A stretch of 64,000 nucleotides of DNA from Synchiropus splendidus (taxonomy: Eukaryota > Chordata > Actinopteri > Syngnathiformes > Callionymidae): contig NC_071349.1 of assembly GCF_027744825.2 (NCBI RefSeq), positions 8,278,001 through 8,342,000 of the forward strand. The letters run 5' to 3'. The notes under the pieces are model-generated. The model searched no databases. It was given only the letters and a program-made list of their open reading frames with translations, and was not told where the DNA came from. Made by a program: the position numbers and the translations under genes. Below are positions 29,301-41,633 of this stretch, piece by piece. Numbering within the stretch: position 1 is the stretch's first letter; the number at the start of each line of letters is the position of its first letter.

Positions 29301-32300
29301 ACATCGGGACGGAAAATCTGACCGGCGTCAACACCTTCCTGGAGAGGAAAGTGGCGGAGATGGAGTTGAGTTCTGACATCAAAGGTACAGAGTTCGAGTC
29401 CCAGAGACACACGGCTGGCTTTTATATCAACCAGAATGTTTTGTTTCTTCTTCGATCCTGTTCAACCAGAGGATCCATCCAGGAGACTCATCTCTCCAGA
29501 ACTGGGAGTTGTGTTTTTCAACGCCCCCAACAGGTTGCAGGTGGAACAACAACCATGTGAGTAACGTCTGATGATTTTTTTGGTTGTTGCAGCAGTTTTT
29601 AAAAAATTATAGTGAAAGTCGCAATGATTTATGGTTCTGGAACAACATGATATGTTTTTAGCCTAAAAAAATAAAGCTCCAGGCTGCAATGACTTTAACC
29701 AAATATGCTTCACTTGACTATTTCAAGTGCAAAGAACACATACACACAATATAAATAAATAAAATAAATACATGTACATGCTAAGCGAATCTTTTTTATG
29801 CTGATGTTCGGTGAGTAGTTTCCAGGCTGACAGCGTGTAGTGTGCGCATGTTGTTGTTACGGAGCTCCTCACAAGGGCGGGGCCTGAAAGACATTTGGAT
29901 GGGCGGAGTCTGAGATACAGCCTATTAAAACAGTAGGTGGTCATATGTTCCACAGGGTCGGGATGTAAAGTGTCAGAGAGACGGATTTTAATAATTCATA
30001 TTTTTGTCGCTGCTCAGGCAAGGACACCACTCTCAGGAGCTCAGAGCAGGCGGCTTCCACCCTGCAGCTGTTAAAGAAGTTGAACATCAAGCCACAGCCC
30101 ATGGTTCGAACGGGACCTATGGAGCCTGTTACGCTGTTCCAAAAGATGGGAGTGGGTCAGCTGGACTTGTACATCCTGAGCCCGAGCAAAAACAGCCAGG
30201 AGTATCAGAATTTTGTTGAAAAGTGGCCGGATGTCGGCGCGTCTGGTTCCCAGGCTCTCCCTCTCACCGCCCTGACCTCGGTGTCTGCACTGCTGGTGTG
30301 GCTCCCAGCGTGTCCCCAGGAGAAGGTGGTCCGGGTGCTGTTCCCAGGCACGACACCGCAGGCCAAGCTCCTGCAGGGGCTTGAGAAGCTGAAGACCCTC
30401 CCCTTTCTTCAAAAACCAACAGTAACCACTGAGGACCTGGAGAAGCTGGAAGGGAAGCAGATGCAGAGCCAGGAGAGCGGCAGAGTGCAAGGCAAAGAAG
30501 TGACTCTCAAACTGAAGGAGACGCCAGTGAAGGAGAAGGGGAAGCTGATGAATGGGGCTGAAAAAAACACTTCAAAGGAAGGTGGTAGGAAGCAAAAGTC
30601 GGCAGACAAGAATGTTTTAAAGAAAGGCACCGCGAAGAAAGAGGAAAACGGAGTGGCGAGGAACCACCAGTCGAAGAAAGAAGCTTCCCCTGTCACACAA
30701 AAAAACGAAACTAAGATGAAAAAAGAAGTGAAGAACGACTCAAAGGCAGGTGTGAAGAAAGCGAAGAAGCCGTCCGGGACTGAGGCAAGCCGCGATAAAA
30801 AGGCATCAAAGACTAATGACGCTACAAAGAGAGGGAAGACGAGTGAAGACTCGGAGCAGGAGAGTCTCAAAGCTGGAAGAGGATCCCAGGGAACACCTTC
30901 CGTCTCTGCAACACCTAAAGACATGACAGGTGACATCCCGAAACTCAAGGAGGGAGCCTCTGGAGAAGAGGGGTCTCAGGTGGAGAAGCTGCAAACCACA
31001 GAGGGACGTAAGGAAGACAAGATGAAAGAGGAAGTCTCACTCTGTTCAGGGGTGAAAAGAGGTGATGTTGAAGAGGTGCAGTCTGAGGGTCAGGAGCAGG
31101 AGAGACTCGCTGCCAAGCCAGACAGAGTGATGGGATTCCCATCTCCCTTAAACAAGGTGCCAAAAAGTGACCGGACAGTTCAGCTGGACTTGACCCCGAC
31201 TGAGTATACGCTCCTGGATGGGGCTTTGAGGAGCAACCCATCGTCACGGTCGTCTCCGGAGAACCACGCCAGCGCGGATGAGCGGACGGTGGAGCAGGCG
31301 TCCCCAGAGTCCAGGCCCAACAGTGCCGGCCACACCCCCTACTGTCTGTCCCCAGATGACGTGTGGTGCAACAGGAGCGCTATGAGTCGGCCAGAGATGA
31401 GCAGCGAGTCAAGCACGGTGAACCAGGCCTCCACAAAGCAGAGCGAAGGGCAGGTCGTGCTGCCACCGAAGAGTGCTCCGGAGGGTCACCCTGCTCCGAG
31501 AGAGAAGCACCTCAGTTTCTTGTCTCTGGGTCCGCTGAAAGAAGCCGCCACAGATCGGTCTCCGTCCGTGGCTACGACCACGACGCACTCGATGCCGGCG
31601 GAGGTCAGCTCTCCACAGTCCACAGAAGTGGACGAGTCGCTTTCCATGTCCCTGGAACAAGGACCATCCTCCGTGAGCCACCGAGAGACTGAAGACAGCG
31701 TCCACCTCTCTCACTCGAATGGCGGCCATTATGTGTTGCCCATTAAGAAGCCACCGCGCTCTTTAGGTCCTGAGATGGGGCGCCCTCCAGCTCCTGCCTC
31801 ACTTCATTTTGGTGCTTCCACTCATGATGTGGACCTGTGCCTGGTGTCTCCCTGTGAGTTCAAACACTTCAAAGCGCTGGACTCTGGTGGAGCCAGTGAG
31901 GCCTCCAAAGGGGCCTTTGGTTCACATCTCCACAGCAGCAACAACAACCACCAAAAGGACATGTCCCCCAGTGAGACCAACGCCCCGCCCTGCACCGAGG
32001 ACTTCCCCTCCACGACGGCAGACGGAGTCCTGGACTCAGATGAGGAGGATTCCTGCAGCGAGCCCACCAACTCGCCCCGTGACTTGAGAGCCAGTCAGGC
32101 TCTCCCACCTGATCCTCCCCCAGCTCCGCTCAGGGACAGCCCGCCGCTACCCCCTCACCCAGACACCACCATGCCTGTCCCCCTGTCTGACTCGGACGGG
32201 AAGAGAGCGACGTCCACCAGTGTCCGAGTGAAAAAAAATGGGGTACGTTTTCCTTCTTGATGTTAGCTCTTCATGTCACGTTTACTCTCCATCACTTCAG

Positions 32301-33254
32301 GTTGTGGACGGCCCTCAGAAACCAGGCTCGGGAAGAACCAAACACCTGAGCGGAGTCACAAAGATCAAAAAGGACAGCAGTGCACCAACACGCACTTCCA
32401 GCACCAGATCAGCACCAGCTAAATCCTCACCCTCTCCAGGTCAGCCTCCTTCATCCATGCTGAACCAGAGTGCAGTTAACAGCCTCTCGTCTCGCTTTAC
32501 AGAATCCTCCTCGTGTGCGGAAGATTTCAGCGTGTTCGTGGATCTGGCCTACATCCCCTCCGGAGCCTCCTCCCCGACGGTCTCTGTGGACTTCTTCAGA
32601 TGTGTTCGCTCCTCCTGCTACATCATCAGTGGTGACAGTGCAGAAAGGGAGGAGCTTCTCAGGAGCCATCTTGACTCCCTGCTGGAGGGGAAGTCCGCCT
32701 GGTCTGAGGCTATACAGGTTAGATAAGACTTAAGCATAAGGGAAATGTTCAGTCAAAAACGGTGAGAAAATATACTCGAGAAACCAAACGTGGTCAATAG
32801 TGAACGAGCGCCCCCAAGTGGCTCATAAGGGAACTGGACAGTTAGATTAAATTAGATCAGACAAACAGTCCCTTTATTCAGATTACAATCCCTAAAAAAA
32901 TTGTTGATTTTTAAATATACATTTAAGATTAAATCAATGCTGAAATAATGAAAATTATATATATATGTATATATATCAATTAATTGGGATTTATATTTTC
33001 TATTGAATAAGCTTGTTAAAATTCTGGTGAGAGATTCTGAGTTTGCACTGCCATGGTATAAGCATATTGGCCTCACTAATAATTGTGTGCAACTGCAGGT
33101 GACGGTGATCCCAACGTTCGAGTCAGTGTGCATGCAGGAGTGGTACCAGCAGACCCTGGAGCAGCAGAAGGAGCTGGAGATCATCGTCTTGGGCTCCAAC
33201 AGCACCGTGGCCATGCAGGACGAAACCTTCCCAGCCTGCAAGATCGAGTTCTAA
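26302..33254 (+). CDS. map1s: Microtubule-associated protein 1S
   Basis: MAP1-family protein that binds microtubules and mitochondria and links them to autophagy. It is normally cleaved into heavy and light chains. Nine exons: 26302-26461, 27344-27439, 28431-28513, 28624-28761, 28880-29384, 29470-29556, 30018-32242, 32301-32717 and 33099-33254. They join in phase into about 1288 residues (human 1059). The N-terminal MAP1 region includes GIQSWDVD, SPFELLPPPT and the metallo-beta-lactamase-like WKLVRHLDRIDAVLLTH. The big exon 7 begins with the conserved KMGVGQLDLY block, then a Lys/Glu-rich tail (about 490-640) and HDVDLCLVSPCEFKHFK (about 959). The light-chain end FVDLAYIPSG ... VLGSNSTVAMQDETFPACKIEF is nearly identical to mammals. 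A 63-nt in-frame segment in exon 8 may itself be an intron. MAP1A and MAP1B are much larger, so S is the right paralogue. Confidence 0.95.
27925..28030 (+). repeat. Fish repeat fragment in map1s intron 2
   Basis: 'gcctggagcctatcccatct' followed by 'actcggggtaaggggcgggg' matches the well-known fish module 'gcctggagcctatcccagct..'. It is about 100 nt of a decayed dispersed repeat. Confidence 0.65.
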
Positions 33255-33722
33255 CAACCAGAGAGGAAGAAGCAAAGAGACCACTGCTGAAGCGGTTCAG
33301 TCACTTTGGCTCTACTTCCTTCCTTCTAGTTCCTGATGCACCAGAACCCAGAAAGAAGACCCACAAGACCCAGAAATGATTATTGCATGAATTAGTTTGA
33401 CCGATGACCCTGTACTGAGCAGGTGAGGACTCCACTGTCGAAGCATGTTGGACTCCTAGAATACATCCCATGTGATAGCTGAACCGCTGATGGCACTTGA
33501 AGTGTGGTAATACATGTGGGCTTGTGTTGTTTACTGTAAGGAGAAAACCATACATTCAAACCTTTGAAAGCTTTATGTGTCCCATTGAGTAGGCTGGTCA
33601 AAAAGCAAGGATAGGTGGTGTGTACTGTGTGACGTACTTGTTGTTCTGCTGTGGCTTTACTGTTACATGCCGACCCGAAGACTGTGGCTGCATCCGAATG
33701 TACATTGGTATGAAAGTAGCTG

Positions 33723-33728
33723 AATAAA
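33723..33728 (+). terminator. Poly(A) signal of map1s
   Basis: AATAAA within 'ctgaataaaactgc', 469 nt after the map1s stop. It gives an ordinary 3' UTR. Confidence 0.6.
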
Positions 33729-35176
33729 ACTGCTAACAATCATCACTAACGCTTCCCCGACCCGACGGACTTTATTTCACTGGTGTTTTACACCTCAGTG
33801 TTCCTTCACACACTTGAGTCAAAAGTGAATACTTCATGGAATTTACCTTTGATCCTTTAATGACACAAGTTTTGCACAATAATGCAGATTGATTAAAACT
33901 TACGACCCCTTATGTGGGTCACCTTAATACTGATCCAAATGCTCACGCCCACGGGTCTATGATACATATGTTGTCCTGGTCATCTGTCACATAAAGCTAT
34001 CTTTGTTAATATAAATGCTTTCTTCAGCCAGCCTTGAGTTGACGTTCAGTTTTGTCACCACTAGATGTCAGTCATGATTTCATATTCATGCAAATTTAAG
34101 AGAAAAAAATGTATAATTTCATTGACATATAATATAATAACTGTCGACGCAAGAAAATTGGGTGAACTGTTTTAGGTTGGGTTTAGTTTTTGAGGATACT
34201 GTTTTCAGTACAACAAAAAAATAAAAACGATATATATAGTTTTAGTATGTACTGTAGTTTGGTGCGAGGAAGTCTGGATCTAAAGTAAAGAGACAGTGAG
34301 ATTAGGGAGAGAATTGTACTGTGCTTTGATGTCGTTTTGCCTTCATTGTTTTGGACAATACCGAGACATTACACTCACTCACTAATGTTCATCTCTTCGG
34401 TCATATTGTTCTGTTCTGGGTGTGGGGATAATTAAACAGCAGGCGATTATGTACTCAAACAGCACATTATGACTTTACACTTTTACTGCTTTTTAAGAAT
34501 TCTCTCGCTTCCGCCTTCCGCTAAGCCACGTGACTGACATAAACCAATCAGAGACTGGGAGCACGTCGCTTTACTAAACAATATAATAATAAACCGCTCT
34601 AAACCCTGCACATGTGACTCGTATATTCACTCGCCACATTTTGGGAATTCACTGAATATTAAATATATTCATCTAACACCACTAAAGATTACATGTGCAA
34701 AAAATAAGTGCAAGCAGTAGTTGCTATCTTAAAAATTATTACTCATTTTCACATGATATTTCAGGTCATCATCTCCAAAAAGGGAATATTTAACCTTTTT
34801 CACCATTAATACCAGCCGTAAAACATCACCAAACTCCTTGAAAACGGAGCGTGCCACCTGTTGCACCTCCGCAGCAACTATTTGCAAGGCAGCACCTGAA
34901 TAAACCATCCAGCTACTGCAGATTAGAAGCGGAGCGCACAACGTTTATGATGATAATCGAGACACAACTTTGGGATTTAAGGCTTTACAGCAGCACAAAG
35001 CCGGTTCCTGTCACCGCAGAAGCTCGTCATTACGCAACACGTCACTGAACATCAGCTGTTCTCCTGAGAACCATTTGCAGTTTCGCCTTCCACTCTAGAG
35101 CGACATATTGTTTCCAGTTAAAACCGCAGCAAACAGTTCCAAAAGACAAAGAGCGCCGTCGGCCTTTTCTCCTGAG
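33729..35176. other. Intergenic DNA between map1s and gadd45b
   Basis: No exon recognised. A CCAAT motif is present near 34543, and AT-rich filler occupies 34.0-34.75 kb. The right edge leads into the gadd45b promoter. Confidence 0.45.
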
Positions 35177-35320
35177 CCAATCGTAGAGGCCAGAGGTTTC
35201 GGTTCCGCCCAGATTCCAGGGACAGATATGACGCGCGCCAGTCCGGCTGCTCTCAGCTCTGCGCTGCACGCGGGAGGAGAATGATCCGACGCGTGGACTC
35301 TTGAGTTGGAGCCTGCAGAC
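35177..35320 (+). promoter_or_regulatory. Probable gadd45b promoter and 5' UTR
   Basis: A CCAAT box (35177-35181) and a GC-box-like 'ttccgccc' precede a CpG-rich 5' UTR that ends at the ATG at 35321. No clear TATA box is present. Confidence 0.5.
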
Positions 35321-38300
35321 ATGATTCCTGAGGAGGACTTCTGCTCCGGCGTGATCGAGAACAGGTACATGCTCCACTCACTTCTGAAAACTGTTGGTTT
35401 TATTTAGCACTTTGGATTCGATTAGATGTTTGCTCCACAGTGGGGAAATTCCACACGTCACAACAGCAACATTAAAGTCATCATTAAAGTCAATAAAGAC
35501 ATCAAGGAGATGCACATAGTACTGCATATATTAAATTGTAAGCTAATCTAACGCACGAGTCACTCGCCGGAGCTTTTGTGCACGTGCTGCCCGCGTGTTG
35601 ACCATGACGTCACGCAGCCAAGTTCACTGCTTCCCATGTTTACATTATTCAATGTATAGCTGAGGATCAGTTACGCGCAGCTTGCGTGCATGACATTGTA
35701 ACTCATGTGGAGAAGTGACGCACGTGCCTGAGTGTGATCCTCCTGGTGTGTGTGTTTGCAGGGTGCAGTCCGTGGGTCTGGCTCTGGAGGAGCTGCTGGT
35801 GACGGCCCAGAAGCAGGACTGTCTGACAGTTGGCATCTATGAATCAGCGCAACTTCTTAATGTGTGAGTTACGTAACGCATAAATCGTTATTGAGCCGGG
35901 ATCCGCACGCGCTGTCCTGCAGTTACACAATAATGCTACACACCAACAGAGTGGCACGATAGCATTCTGCGCACGATCGTCTTCCAGAGAGGGTTGAGGA
36001 CTGCAGCATGTCAACACTGTAGTAGTGACTGAACTAGTTTCATCATTCCTCTGCTGCTTTGTTTGAAGGACACACCTGTCTCAGGTGAGTCGGGGACAGA
36101 TGATGGTTGTGAGGGAATGGCGGAGAGCTGCTATTGTTGTGTTGTTGTCCGTCAAAGCAGGATGAATGACTGGGGTGGGAAAGACAACTGTCTGTGGAGA
36201 CACCAGTCAGGCTGCTCTGATCGTCTAAATCATTGTGTTTATTGTTTCACCTGCACACGCTGTACGTCTTGTGCTGATGCAACTTGTGAGTTTCTGACTC
36301 AGTGGCTATTATAGTGACGGGACACCATCATTAGACCCTTGGAATTAAAGGGGAAGATGACTCTTCTCTCATGGCATCACGTTCTTGCTACGTGCTGTGT
36401 ACATTTAGCACTTACTGGGTGGGAAGCCTCCAGTCACAGGTGTGTGTTGTTCCACACTCTCTGTTTGCACCCTCCAAATTTGCTAAAAATTAAGCTATTT
36501 TTCTCTTTTTCTTATTTTATATTTTGCTTTTATGCAGCACAATCATGGCTGATGCAGCGGTGACAGGCGTTGCTGACATTCCTTACATCATAGTAGTGTG
36601 TATTTTGGTGTGTGTGAAAATAGCTCTCACTCCAGTGCATTCTCAGAAGTTAAACATAACTCTTAGACAAGAAATAATTTATTTAATTAATTTGGATTAT
36701 ATTATTTTTGTTGGTGCTCTATTTTGGTACGTTTATTTATACATTTTTAAATTTCAATTGAAGAATTTGGTTTTTTAATTTAATTTGAACAAAATTCAAC
36801 AACAAACAAACAGCGTCTCTTTTATATTTCAAACTTTAAATTTCTTTTTTTGTTTTAATAAAAGTTGGTCACTGAGTTAGTGAATACATTTTTGACCCAA
36901 CGCTTTTAATTTCATTAAGTTTGTGTTGTATTTTTATTTTTTTTATCTCTACAAATTTAAAAATAGTTTCTTGTTAAATTTTCTTTTCATTATTTTAATT
37001 TATGCTTCAACATCATCCGAATTGCTTAAACATGTTTAAAACATTCCATTAATGTTATGATTGCAGAATATATTTCTTGTAAAACAAATATATATACTTA
37101 ATTGTATCTTTTTATTTATATATTTCTGATTGATTTCTTTCAAGATGGCTCCTGATTTATTGAATTAGATTTGGCTGCAACTCTTTAGTGTAATTCTGAG
37201 ACAAAATTGATATTGTGCTTTTGATCAGCAATAACAACAGAATACACACAGCATAACAAGCATCTTCTTTGGTTGCTACAGTGTGTTCTCCTCACTGCAT
37301 CCGAGTTTTGCTGACCAATATTTTGACTGTATCTCTGTGCACGTGGCCTCAGCTCGCTTGTGCTTCAGCCCCCTGTGACATGACTCTCCTGCTGCTCCTC
37401 AGAGACCCTGACAGCGTGGTTCTGTGTGTACTGGCTGCGGACGACGAGGGTGATGTAGCGCTGCAGATCCACTTCACCCTGCTCCAGTCCTTCTGCTGCG
37501 ACAGCGGCATCACCATCCTGCGAGTGTCCGGGGGCCAGCGGCTTCAGCAGCTCCTGCGGGCTGTGGACACCAACAGGAACCAGGAGCACAGTGACCTGCA
37601 CTGCATGCTGGTGACGGTGCGTGTCTTATGCAACCAGTACAAACGTGTTTATTCCTCCTTCTCCTTGATAGCTGTCAAAATGTCTTCTGGAAAGTCTCTA
37701 CTCTGTTCTTCCTGGAGTTCAGACAGAGGAATGCAGCCTCTGTGCAGTCTGCATGCTACAACTACACGCTGTTCTGTACACACAGCCGCAGCCACTGTGG
37801 CTCCATCTGCCACACAATTTCCTGTATATCGTCCTTTATTGCTCCAATTTCCTCCCCACTTATCATGCTACTCCGTAAAATGTGCATTTTCCTAAAGCTC
37901 AATTCTGATTTATGATACCTGAATATAGACTCATGAATTTTTAATACTACTATGACATGCTGATGGTCTTTGCCTGTATTTATGTGGCCTTCGCGAAGTC
38001 AGAGTGAAGCTGTGACAGGCTGTTAGGAACATTTTTGTTTGTTTATGTTTATGATATTAGTTTAACCGTAGGTGTCAGTTAGGTTGTATGTACCCACCAC
38101 AAATCCTGTAAGTCACCATAACCCTGGATAGTTATAGGAGTTTAGAAAATTCTGACGCTCATGAACGCATCATCCACTTGCATCCAAGATCAGCGCTTCA
38201 CAGAGAGCGAAAGAAATGAATATGCATATAATGATACAAATATTACTACTACTAATAATAATAATATAATACACCAGCTAAATATGAAATAAAAAAAATC

Positions 38301-38906
38301 AAATAATGTTTTATGTTTGTTTGTTTTTTTAATATATACATACATAAATGTAAAACAATAGCAAAATAATACATTTGTCAAATGCAAGAAAAATAATTTC
38401 TTTTTTCATCAGTTGACTGTTTTGTTGCTTCGCTTTTCACCTTGTTTATAAGTTGAATTTCCTCTTATGTTTACTGAAGTTGATGCCTCATAACAGCACT
38501 CACCCGGTGGTGAGTTCAGGTACATCTGAATTCGATATGGTGCGTTCAAATAGCATTTGCTTCTGGGCAAGTATCACTTTTTGAAGTTTGCGTTTCAAGT
38601 CTGCTGTGCATTATCTTTTATCACAGCAGAAAAAATAATGTTTATGAATCTACTGCAACCCTGAGGTTAATCTGAATAAATATTTAAATGTACGACCTGG
38701 ATATTGGTGGGAAAGAACCTTGGAGGTGGAAACCACAGACAGTTACATTGTGAGATGACCAGCAAACACACTCCTGGACTTAAAATCCATTGCCATTCCA
38801 GAATCCGCAGGCGGACCACTGCCGGCTGCAGGAGGTGGGGAACTACTGCCAGGAGAGGCGGTGCGTGGATCCATGGGTGCCGGAGTTGGTCCTGCAGGAA
38901 CGCTGA
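35321..38906 (+). CDS. gadd45b: Growth arrest and DNA-damage-inducible protein GADD45 beta
   Basis: Small acidic stress protein that binds MTK1/MEKK4, MKK7, p21, PCNA and CDK1-cyclin B and so links stress to p38/JNK signalling and cell-cycle arrest. Four exons: 35321-35364, 35762-35863, 37403-37616 and 38802-38906, giving 154 residues in consistent phase, close to the usual 159-160. The core [20 protein letters not shown], the acidic loop [20 protein letters not shown] and LHCMLVTNPQ are all family signatures. The C-terminus ends [10 protein letters not shown], like the beta paralogue (LQER). Introns 2 and 3 (1.5 and 1.2 kb) are AT-rich. It is in the same orientation and next to gng7, as in human 19p13.3. 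Confidence 0.95.
35443..35452 (+). promoter_or_regulatory. Consensus kappaB site in gadd45b intron 1
   Basis: GGGAAATTCC fits GGGRNWYYCC exactly. GADD45B is an established NF-kappaB target in mammals. A perfect CRE lies at 35605-35612 in the same intron. Use of either site is inferred. Confidence 0.45.
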
Positions 38907-39566
38907 ACCACATGGAACCTCTGAGCCGGCCAAAACCAATGAAAGAGGATGCAAGTCACGCTTGAGAACGGACTGAGGTGGACCCCTGCTGTGGTCTCCG
39001 ACGGGATGTGCTTGAAGCCCACACACGAAGCTCCTGTGCTGCAGGGACGGCACAGGAATGTGGCTCCCACCTGGGAGTGTCCCGGGAGAGGTGTGTGACT
39101 TGTGTATGTTTGGTATGCAAGAGAAGGTTGCTCCTGTACCGTGTGGTTTCCATGGAAACTGAGGTTAAATTGCTGGAGTGTTTTCTCGATGAGGCCAAAC
39201 ACATGTCATAAACATGTAATTACAGGAACATAATGAGGATTCTTTATAGAGGTTCATGAGGGTTTTAGAACACGGGGGGGGGTCACGACAGGACCCAACG
39301 GTTTTCCCTTCTTTTATGATCGGAAATATACTTCCTTAACTTTTAACTTTAATGCATTGCTTCGTCAAATAAGTTCAGACTTCTGAGCCTGTTTCTGGCC
39401 TTTGAGGGAACCTTCTCCTTTATAAAGGATCCTTGTTGTACTTGCCAGCATCGACATATTATATATGAATCATCAGTTCTGCCTTTGCTCTGAGAATCAT
39501 CACTAATGCCTGATTTATGGATTCTATGAATGTAATTTATGGTTCAGATTCCTGTGTTGAATTATT

Positions 39567-39572
39567 AATAAA
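39567..39572 (+). terminator. Poly(A) signal of gadd45b
   Basis: AATAAA about 660 nt after the gadd45b stop, followed by a GT-rich stretch ('gtgtttgttctctggttctt') that fits a downstream element. Confidence 0.6.
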
Positions 39573-40731
39573 TTATTTGTAGTAAACGTGTTTGTTCTCT
39601 GGTTCTTCTTTCGCTTGTGTGATGACATTTTTATTACAGTTTATTTTGCTTTAAAGGAAGAAAGATGAATTCACAAAATGTTATTTTAGTATAAATAAAA
39701 AAATAATAAAATGTTATTTTCATTGTAATTACATATAAATAAGATTTGAAAATAACATGTTATTTTTAAGTTACTAAATACAATTAAAAATATTATCAAT
39801 AATCTACTGATTTAATTATTCGATTTTATATTAATTTTGTATGAAACGCTATGTATTATAATGTTAAATATTAGCAAATAATATCAATTTCATTCACTTT
39901 AATATTCGACTGTATTATTTGCCCATGACAGTTGAATAGCTGTGAGGACTCTCCAGTCCGTGATGATGTAATGGAGCTGGTGTGAGCTCCAGCGTTAAAA
40001 ATAACCAGCTGTTGAGTCAGACTCAGGTGGAAACTCAACTCTGGCAAGGAAACCAAAGCTGGAGATCCTTCAGTGGGATTACGTAAGTGTTTGTTGATGT
40101 TGGTTCTGAATGTTCTGGAGAGCACATGACCAGGTGTGTGGATGTTCCCCTCACGCCTCCCTCACATGTCAGTGGCTCACATGGACCTCCCATTTGTTTA
40201 CTGGCTGTCGGACCGGGGCGTGGCCGCTGCAGAAGCCCTGGGCTCTGGTTGGCCGACGGCCTTCGACCTTAAACCCGCTGGCTTTGTCAGAGGGAAGCAA
40301 TGAAGGGAGGAGGGAGTGAGAGCTGGCAACAACCGCATTCCTGAGAAATGCTGCACCTGAGAGCAGAGCAGGAAGTTTTCATGGCTGCACTTCATGTTCT
40401 GTTCCAGCTGTCCGGTCGGCGTGTGGAGCGGGCACAGCCTGCTGAGTCATGCCAGAGGAGAGGAGCCTCACCTTTAATCCACATCAGGGCTCATTACCTG
40501 GACTCTTCTATCACGACGTGCTGTCCTCCTTTATTCAGCACAATCACGACTGATGCGGCAGCACTTGGTCACATGTTTCACATCACGTTCCAGGAGCTGA
40601 GGCTCAGGCCTGCGCAAACTGTATCGACTCCAAGGAGGAAATGCTAGCCATGACTCTTCGACTAGAAAAAAAAGATTTTTTAAATTTAATTTATTTATTT
40701 TTGTATTTTGTTTAAAAGTATTTTAAAAAAA

Positions 40732-40783
<52 letters not shown>
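40732..40783. repeat. (TA)n microsatellite
   Basis: About 25 TA dinucleotides in AT-rich surroundings. Confidence 0.95.
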
Positions 40784-40789
<6 letters not shown>

Positions 40790-41322
40790 CATAAATAGCT
40801 TTCAATGTGACATTTAACCAGAAGCTTCTTATCTATCAAATTTTCATTTATTTTTTTAAATAAATATATAAAATTGGTCCATAATTTAGTGAATTGTGCC
40901 TTTTGAATTCAATTGACTTCATCATTTGCCATTTAAAAAAATACACATATTTAAACATATAATTATTATACAAATTAAACGTGACAATTCACTTTATAAA
41001 AAGGTAAATAAAATGTATTTCAAAATATGCATCATTTATCCAAATTGTAATGATATATATATTTTTAAAATCTATATAGACTTTTGCTTTTGGACTCCAG
41101 GAGGAAGCACTCGCATCATAGAGAACATTGCACCTAGTAATATGTGGTTGAGGTAATGACATGACTGCATAATTAGCTCAACATCACTGAGGAGGAATGT
41201 GGTGTCGTGTGTCTTACTTTCTTTTTTTTACTGCAACATTAGTGATGTAACATTTATGTATCAATGCCATGTTTCATTTATGTAACTTAATTTCTCTTTT
41301 TAATATATTGAATGTATACTAA

Positions 41323-41382
41323 CAGATAGATAGATAGATAGATAGATAAACGGACGGACGGACAGACAGATAGATAGATAGT
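41323..41382. repeat. Compound (GATA)n-(GACG)n-(GATA)n tetranucleotide array
   Basis: GATA units change to GGAC/GACA units and back to GATA, a compound microsatellite formed by point mutation and slippage. Confidence 0.9.
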
Positions 41383-41627
41383 CAAAAAATCTCTCTTTTT
41401 TAAACCCAGACAATGACATTGTGAGCGCGATAACTTAAATAACTGAGCATGAGCATGATAACTTAAGTCTAAAATTGTGATCTCCATATAAACAGTGTAC
41501 ATCTATTTAGCATCACACTTCCATAACAGACAACTTCACAGTCTCTTTTCAAACAAAGTAGGTCGGCACTTGACTGAATATTCTACACACACAAAAAAAG
41601 ACAAAAAGGTTTGTATTATATCATCTT

Positions 41628-41633
41628 TTTATT
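41628..41633 (-). terminator. Candidate distal poly(A) signal of gng7
   Basis: AATAAA on the minus strand, 2.7 kb beyond the gng7 stop. GNG7 has a long 3' UTR in mammals, so a distal site is plausible. The interval 41.63-44.34 kb has no other recognisable gene and may be this UTR. Confidence 0.3.

Larger units (their letters stand above)
39573..41627. other. Intergenic AT-rich DNA between gadd45b and gng7 3' ends
   Basis: The two genes converge here. No exon is recognised. The interval contains an NF-E2-type site (40440-40450) in a GC-richer island of about 500 nt (40.1-40.65 kb), then a long TA array and a GATA/GACG array. Confidence 0.5.

Noticed and set aside
30409..30948. 179-residue minus-strand open frame rich in Phe and Ser
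   Set aside because: It is the complement of the Lys/Glu-rich part of map1s exon 7, which explains its odd composition.
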